Source of the DNA: Armatimonadota bacterium
Lineage (GTDB): Bacteria; Armatimonadota; Fimbriimonadia; Fimbriimonadales; Fimbriimonadaceae
Assembly (NCBI GenBank): GCA_017303935.1
Contig: JAFLBD010000001.1
Location: 868,001 to 932,000 of the forward strand
Direction: 5' to 3'
DNA length: 64,000 bases
Numbering within the stretch: the first letter of the stretch is position 1; the number at the start of each line of letters is the position of its first letter. The notes under the pieces were generated by a model. The model made no database searches. It was not told where the DNA came from and worked only from the letters and a program-made list of their open reading frames with translations. The translations under genes were made by a program, and so were the position numbers. Of this stretch, positions 60,886 to 64,000 are shown in pieces.

Positions 60886-61610
60886 TTCACTTTGAACAGG
60901 TCGTCGGCGACGCCCGCATTGATCTTCACGTTCTCATAGCTGACGGTTCCGGCCCGCTTGTTGTCGGCGTTGTTCACGCTGACCTGAGTCGCGAGAGTGG
61001 CTCCATTTTGGGTGACAGGCTTCTCGTAGAAGATCGTCGCCATGAGACGGCCTCCTTGCCTTCCCTTTTGGGCGTACCATTCCTTCTTCGTGATTCGCTT
61101 CTGCTCTGGATCGATCCAGATGCGATATCGGGATGTGTCCTTCAGCGACGCATAGTAAGTGAGATCAAAGACGGCGTCACCAGTCGCGCGGTCCATACGT
61201 ACAAAGTCCGCTTGGAACAAGGTCGTGAGCATCGCTGGAGTTAACAATCCGAAGTCGAATCCGGTCTGGCGCATTCCAGGCTTTTTGGAAACGTCCATCT
61301 TGACGTTGAGGTTTGAGCGTGGCACGCGCGTCCATTTGATCCCGCCGTTGACGATGAACGTGACGGCTTCACCTTGGATCGTGGAAACCATGCGGAGTTT
61401 GAACGGTTCTTTCAACCAAACTTGGGACGAACTGACACGATAGGAATTCGTGAAGTCCTTGTTGATCTTGCTGAGCTCCGAGATGCTGTGGGCTCCGGTC
61501 TTGACGGTGAATTGTGCATCCCGAAAGCCTGATTGAACGTAGTTCTTTATATCTTGCGATTGTGGCGTGAGGATCAAGCTCGTGGCCGCCAACGTGGTTA
61601 AAATACTCAT
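60882..61610 (-). CDS. Exported LolA-like outer-membrane lipoprotein carrier
   Basis: 242 aa with a short signal peptide (ILTTLAATSLILTP). The mature part is beta-rich with the LolA-family rhythm: TVKTGAHSISELSKINKDF, SSSQVWLKEPFKLRMVSTIQ, VNGGIKWTRVPRSNLNVKMD, YYASLKDTSRYRIWIDPEQK and a last VSYENVKINAGVADDLFKV (the usual '...V..N..V.DS.F' ending). LolA carries lipoproteins across the periplasm. Overlaps the end of hrcA tail-to-tail by 4 nt. Divergent from the membrane protein gene to the right. Confidence 0.75.
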   Translation of the reverse strand: MSILTTLAATSLILTPQSQDIKNYVQSGFRDAQFTVKTGAHSISELSKINKDFTNSYRVSSSQVWLKEPFKLRMVSTIQGEAVTFIVNGGIKWTRVPRSNLNVKMDVSKKPGMRQTGFDFGLLTPAMLTTLFQADFVRMDRATGDAVFDLTYYASLKDTSRYRIWIDPEQKRITKKEWYAQKGRQGGRLMATIFYEKPVTQNGATLATQVSVNNADNKRAGTVSYENVKINAGVADDLFKVN

Positions 61611-61667
61611 GACTCGTACAAGTAGATACGAATTAGAGACCCAAGGATTTCTGTCAATCCGATAAAC

Positions 61668-62690
61668 ATGCTCAAAAACAGCGTCGAAGAGCGGAATGAG
61701 CCGCTAGAAACCTATCAGCACGAGCGATATGATCGCTTGCAGTCGATGCTGAGTGCGAGCACGTTTGAGTCAACCACCACAATCTTCAGAAAGCTCGCCG
61801 GCAAGATATACGGCAAGACCTTATTGCCGTCCGCGCTGATTTACAGTGTCATCGTTTTGAACTTCCAGGTGTTGATTCCGAGGCTGTTTTTGACTTCTCG
61901 CCCAAACGACACGAGGTTCCAAATTCTGGAAGCGGGCATCGTTCTTTTGCTTATGGTGATGACGAGCGTTCCGGTGCTGATCATCGGGCTTTCGTCGATC
62001 CTCAACACCGTGACGCACCACGTCGTGGCACATTTCAACCAGCGGTCCGCTGCGCCGCAAGAGATCGAGAATCGATGTGATCAGACCGGATATGAGATGT
62101 TCAAACTCTGCAGCCGGATCCTCTTTCGAATATCGATTTGGCCAGTTTCGACTGCGATCTTCTTTGGAGCGTCATCGGCTTTTGTGAGCAGTAACTCCGA
62201 TGCTTCGATGATCATTTACCTTCCGCTGTTTGTACTCGTCATTTTGTCGCTCGTCATGCCGCTGGTGTACTTTTTGCGCGATCTGCTGGCGCCTACGGCT
62301 TTGATTGCGGAAAAGATCAGCCCCAAAGATGCGCTCGCGCGCAGCAAGCAGATGTCAAAAGCGCATCGAGGTGTGGCGGCGGGCTCCGATATGACCCTGG
62401 GTATGACCATCGTCATCGGAATTTTGGGCCTAATCTTCTCCGGAAGTCTGGCAATACTCTATCAAATGCTGCCGATCTACGCCATTCTCGAACGGCTCAT
62501 GGGAGATTCGCCTCTTGCGGAAGTCTGGCGTAATTTCATCGGTGGGATTCCATTTTTTGCAGTTTTTGCCTTTCTTTTTCCCATGTGGTGCGTGAGTAGC
62601 TCGGTCAGTTACTTCGAGCGCCGCATCCGGGCTGAGGGCTACGACATCCATTTGATGAACAATGAACTTCCTTCAAAAAATCGCCGCTAG
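61668..62690 (+). CDS. Membrane protein, first gene of a DUF4129/DUF4350 operon
   Basis: 340 aa with about six TM helices (SALIYSVIVLNFQVLIPRL, AGIVLLLMVMTSVPVLIIGL, ISIWPVSTAIFFGASSAFV, IIYLPLFVLVILSLVMPLVY, TIVIGILGLIFSGSLAILYQ, GGIPFFAVFAFLFPMWCVS). The motif 'EKISPKDALARSKQMSKAHR' in the loop after TM4 is like that of the glycerophosphoryl-diester-phosphodiesterase-type membrane proteins that often precede DUF4129 genes. Overlaps the next gene by 29 nt. Role unknown, probably linked with the MoxR-type module. Confidence 0.7.
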   Translation: MLKNSVEERNEPLETYQHERYDRLQSMLSASTFESTTTIFRKLAGKIYGKTLLPSALIYSVIVLNFQVLIPRLFLTSRPNDTRFQILEAGIVLLLMVMTSVPVLIIGLSSILNTVTHHVVAHFNQRSAAPQEIENRCDQTGYEMFKLCSRILFRISIWPVSTAIFFGASSAFVSSNSDASMIIYLPLFVLVILSLVMPLVYFLRDLLAPTALIAEKISPKDALARSKQMSKAHRGVAAGSDMTLGMTIVIGILGLIFSGSLAILYQMLPIYAILERLMGDSPLAEVWRNFIGGIPFFAVFAFLFPMWCVSSSVSYFERRIRAEGYDIHLMNNELPSKNRR

Positions 62691-63591
62691 TTCATTGGTT
62701 TTGCTGCTGCATTGCACGGCACTGGCCGTGGATTGGGCAGGACTCGACAAAGAGCTCTCCACAGCCACTGAAGAGGGAGTTCGGTTTGAAATCGCTAAGA
62801 AATATGGCGCATTCAACGATCCTGAGTTCAAGAAGTTGTGGGACGCCGACCACGCGACGGAAAGCTATGGGATCTACAATTACGAAGGATATGTCCGCTC
62901 AAAGGTGATCTTTGGAGACAGCACGACGGCTGCAGGAGAATCCTCGGTTTCCGGGCTCAAGGAGATCTCAGAGGCCAAGAAGGATCCAATCTATCACGAT
63001 CAGGGCGGGCTTACAGAAAGTAGTTGGATGGCCGATTCTGCAAAAAAAATGCAGGAATGGTTCGATTCGCTTGATTTCAGGGTCGAGACCCCGGCTGGCG
63101 CAGCTCCAAATTTCCCCAGCATTTCGCCACAGTTTATCGAATCTGCAATTTACATTGCACTCGCAGCCTGCGCCTTGATGCTCATCAAAGTTTTTGCCCC
63201 GTTTTTCAAGAGGAATATCAAAGTCGCCAAATCTCGTAGTGGCTTGATCACCGAGGAAGAAGCCGGGCTTTCGATTGATGAATGGCTAGCCCGTGCGGAC
63301 GGGTTCATTGCGGCTGGTCGACACCGAGAGGCGGTTCGATGCCTCTATATTGCGTGCCTGATCCGGTTGGACGAATCCAAGAAGCTAGATCTCAAGTCCT
63401 TTGAAACGAATTGGGAGCACTATCGCCGATTTTCGCGGAACAAGTTTTCGCAGCAGTTCGATCTGAAGGCCCCGACCGAAGGATTCGACCAGTTTTGGTA
63501 TGGAAACAAGGACTGCACGGAAAGCGACGCCCTGCAATTCCGCTCCTACTACGAGTCGGTCACTGAAACCCTGAAGGTGGCTGGCAAATGA
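62662..63591 (+). CDS. DUF4129 domain membrane protein
   Basis: 309 aa. Signal-like N-terminus (AASSLVLLLHCTALA), a ~130-residue extracytoplasmic domain, one TM (SAIYIALAACALMLIKVFAP) and a cytosolic C-terminal DUF4129 domain (LSIDEWLARADGFIAAGRHR, EAVRCLYIACLIRLDESKKL, then NWEHYRRFSRNKFSQQFD and a last YYESVTETLKVAGK). DUF4129 proteins are found with transglutaminase, DUF4350 and MoxR genes. Start ATG lies inside the previous gene; stop overlaps the DUF4350 start (ATGA). Confidence 0.8.
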   Translation: MNFLQKIAASSLVLLLHCTALAVDWAGLDKELSTATEEGVRFEIAKKYGAFNDPEFKKLWDADHATESYGIYNYEGYVRSKVIFGDSTTAAGESSVSGLKEISEAKKDPIYHDQGGLTESSWMADSAKKMQEWFDSLDFRVETPAGAAPNFPSISPQFIESAIYIALAACALMLIKVFAPFFKRNIKVAKSRSGLITEEEAGLSIDEWLARADGFIAAGRHREAVRCLYIACLIRLDESKKLDLKSFETNWEHYRRFSRNKFSQQFDLKAPTEGFDQFWYGNKDCTESDALQFRSYYESVTETLKVAGK

Positions 63592-64000
63592 GGTTCAGAT
63601 CTCTCCAGAAATTTGCCCTTTGGTCGACCACAGTGCTCTTCGGTGCGACGGTTTTCCTGCTCATAGGACAACAATCCAGGACAGCATTTCCTAGTTTGGC
63701 TAGCAGCGCACCCAGTGGGATGAAGCTCTTCGGCGAGTTGTTGGAGCGCAATGGTATGAAGATCGATGCCAACCGGTCAGAATTTCCAACTGCCGAAGAA
63801 GGGACCGTGAGCGTTGCCTTCGTTACTAAAGACATCTCATCTGCCCTTTACTATCTGTCCGACGAAGAAGATTCTAGTTCGGAAAGTTTGATGCCCTCGC
63901 TATCAAACCTTTTGAAGAATTCGAAACCCGGCAGTAAGCTCATCTTGGTACGTATGGATCCAGAGTTCGACTCTCAATCGGTTTCGGCAGGTCCAGCAAC
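63588..64000 (+). CDS. DUF4350 domain protein, N-terminal part, runs off the window
   Basis: 137 codons visible. N-terminal TM (FALWSTTVLFGATVFLLIG), then TAFPSLASSAPSGMKLFGEL, LERNGMKIDANRSEF and a strand-helix pattern (VSVAFVTKDISSALYYLSDE, GSKLILVRMD). The 'S-x-x-P-x-G-x-x-x-x-x-x-L-L-x-x-x-G' segment is the DUF4350 signature, usual next to DUF4129. Continues beyond the right edge. Confidence 0.75.
   Translation, partial: MRFRSLQKFALWSTTVLFGATVFLLIGQQSRTAFPSLASSAPSGMKLFGELLERNGMKIDANRSEFPTAEEGTVSVAFVTKDISSALYYLSDEEDSSSESLMPSLSNLLKNSKPGSKLILVRMDPEFDSQSVSAGPA

Overview
The window reads as a chromosomal segment of a diderm bacterium of about 50-55% GC, plausibly Armatimonadota (Fimbriimonadia-like). 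That placement is an inference from gene content: a LptD/OstA-like barrel, a WaaA-like transferase, a MlaD protein and a LolA-like carrier together with DUF4129/DUF4350 genes, a PHP-bearing DnaE and very large RHS proteins. No rRNA or other marker gene fixes the phylum. The window splits at about 29.15 kb, where a 45-nt 3' fragment of a tRNA-Thr gene lies beside a tyrosine integrase. Everything to the left looks accessory; everything to the right looks like ordinary backbone.

Left part, 0-11 kb, minus strand: one tightly packed run. A large glycosyltransferase/TPR protein is followed by hsdM, a membrane protein, a DUF262/DUF1524 (GmrSD-like) nuclease, an anchored protein, a 53-codon copy of the nuclease's C-terminal tail, hsdS, a 3-TM protein and two tiny proline-rich proteins. 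Several genes overlap by 4-8 nt. No hsdR is present in the window. The last three products share an RPVTPPP tail motif. A HigB/RelE-like toxin gene with its own promoter and palindrome runs off the left edge.

11-23.3 kb, minus strand: an RHS polymorphic-toxin locus. One full-length RHS gene (18316-23028, preceded by a coupled 83-aa gene) is followed by its immunity candidate and then three displaced RHS tip cassettes, each with its own downstream immunity candidate, plus a decayed RHS core fragment. The cassettes come from two different RHS core lineages. Two of the toxin tips are related to each other and carry related leucine-rich immunity candidates.

23.3-29.2 kb: a solitary IscU/NifU-like protein and an unassigned protein, then the control and replication region of an integrative element: two excisionase-type HTH genes around a region with three CGGTCGTTTA-like repeats, a RepA/AAA_25-type ATPase gene interrupted by one in-frame amber codon, a non-coding stretch with a 49-bp repeat, the integrase and the tRNA-Thr fragment. 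The intact tRNA and opposite attachment site are not in the window, so the island may continue past the left edge.

29.2-64 kb: backbone genes. These are an MFS exporter, WaaA-like transferase, a Spy-like periplasmic protein, dnaE, a glycogen-debranching enzyme, a LptD/OstA-like protein, an ECF sigma/anti-sigma/membrane protein/glnD/trkA/trkA run with 4-nt overlaps, a dihydrolipoamide acyltransferase, a ROK kinase, a MoxR-DUF58-transglutaminase-holA operon, rplI, MlaD, clpC, a glycosyltransferase coupled to hrcA, a LolA-like protein and the start of a DUF4129/DUF4350 operon. Intrinsic terminators are visible at 46.15, 53.8 and 58.6 kb.
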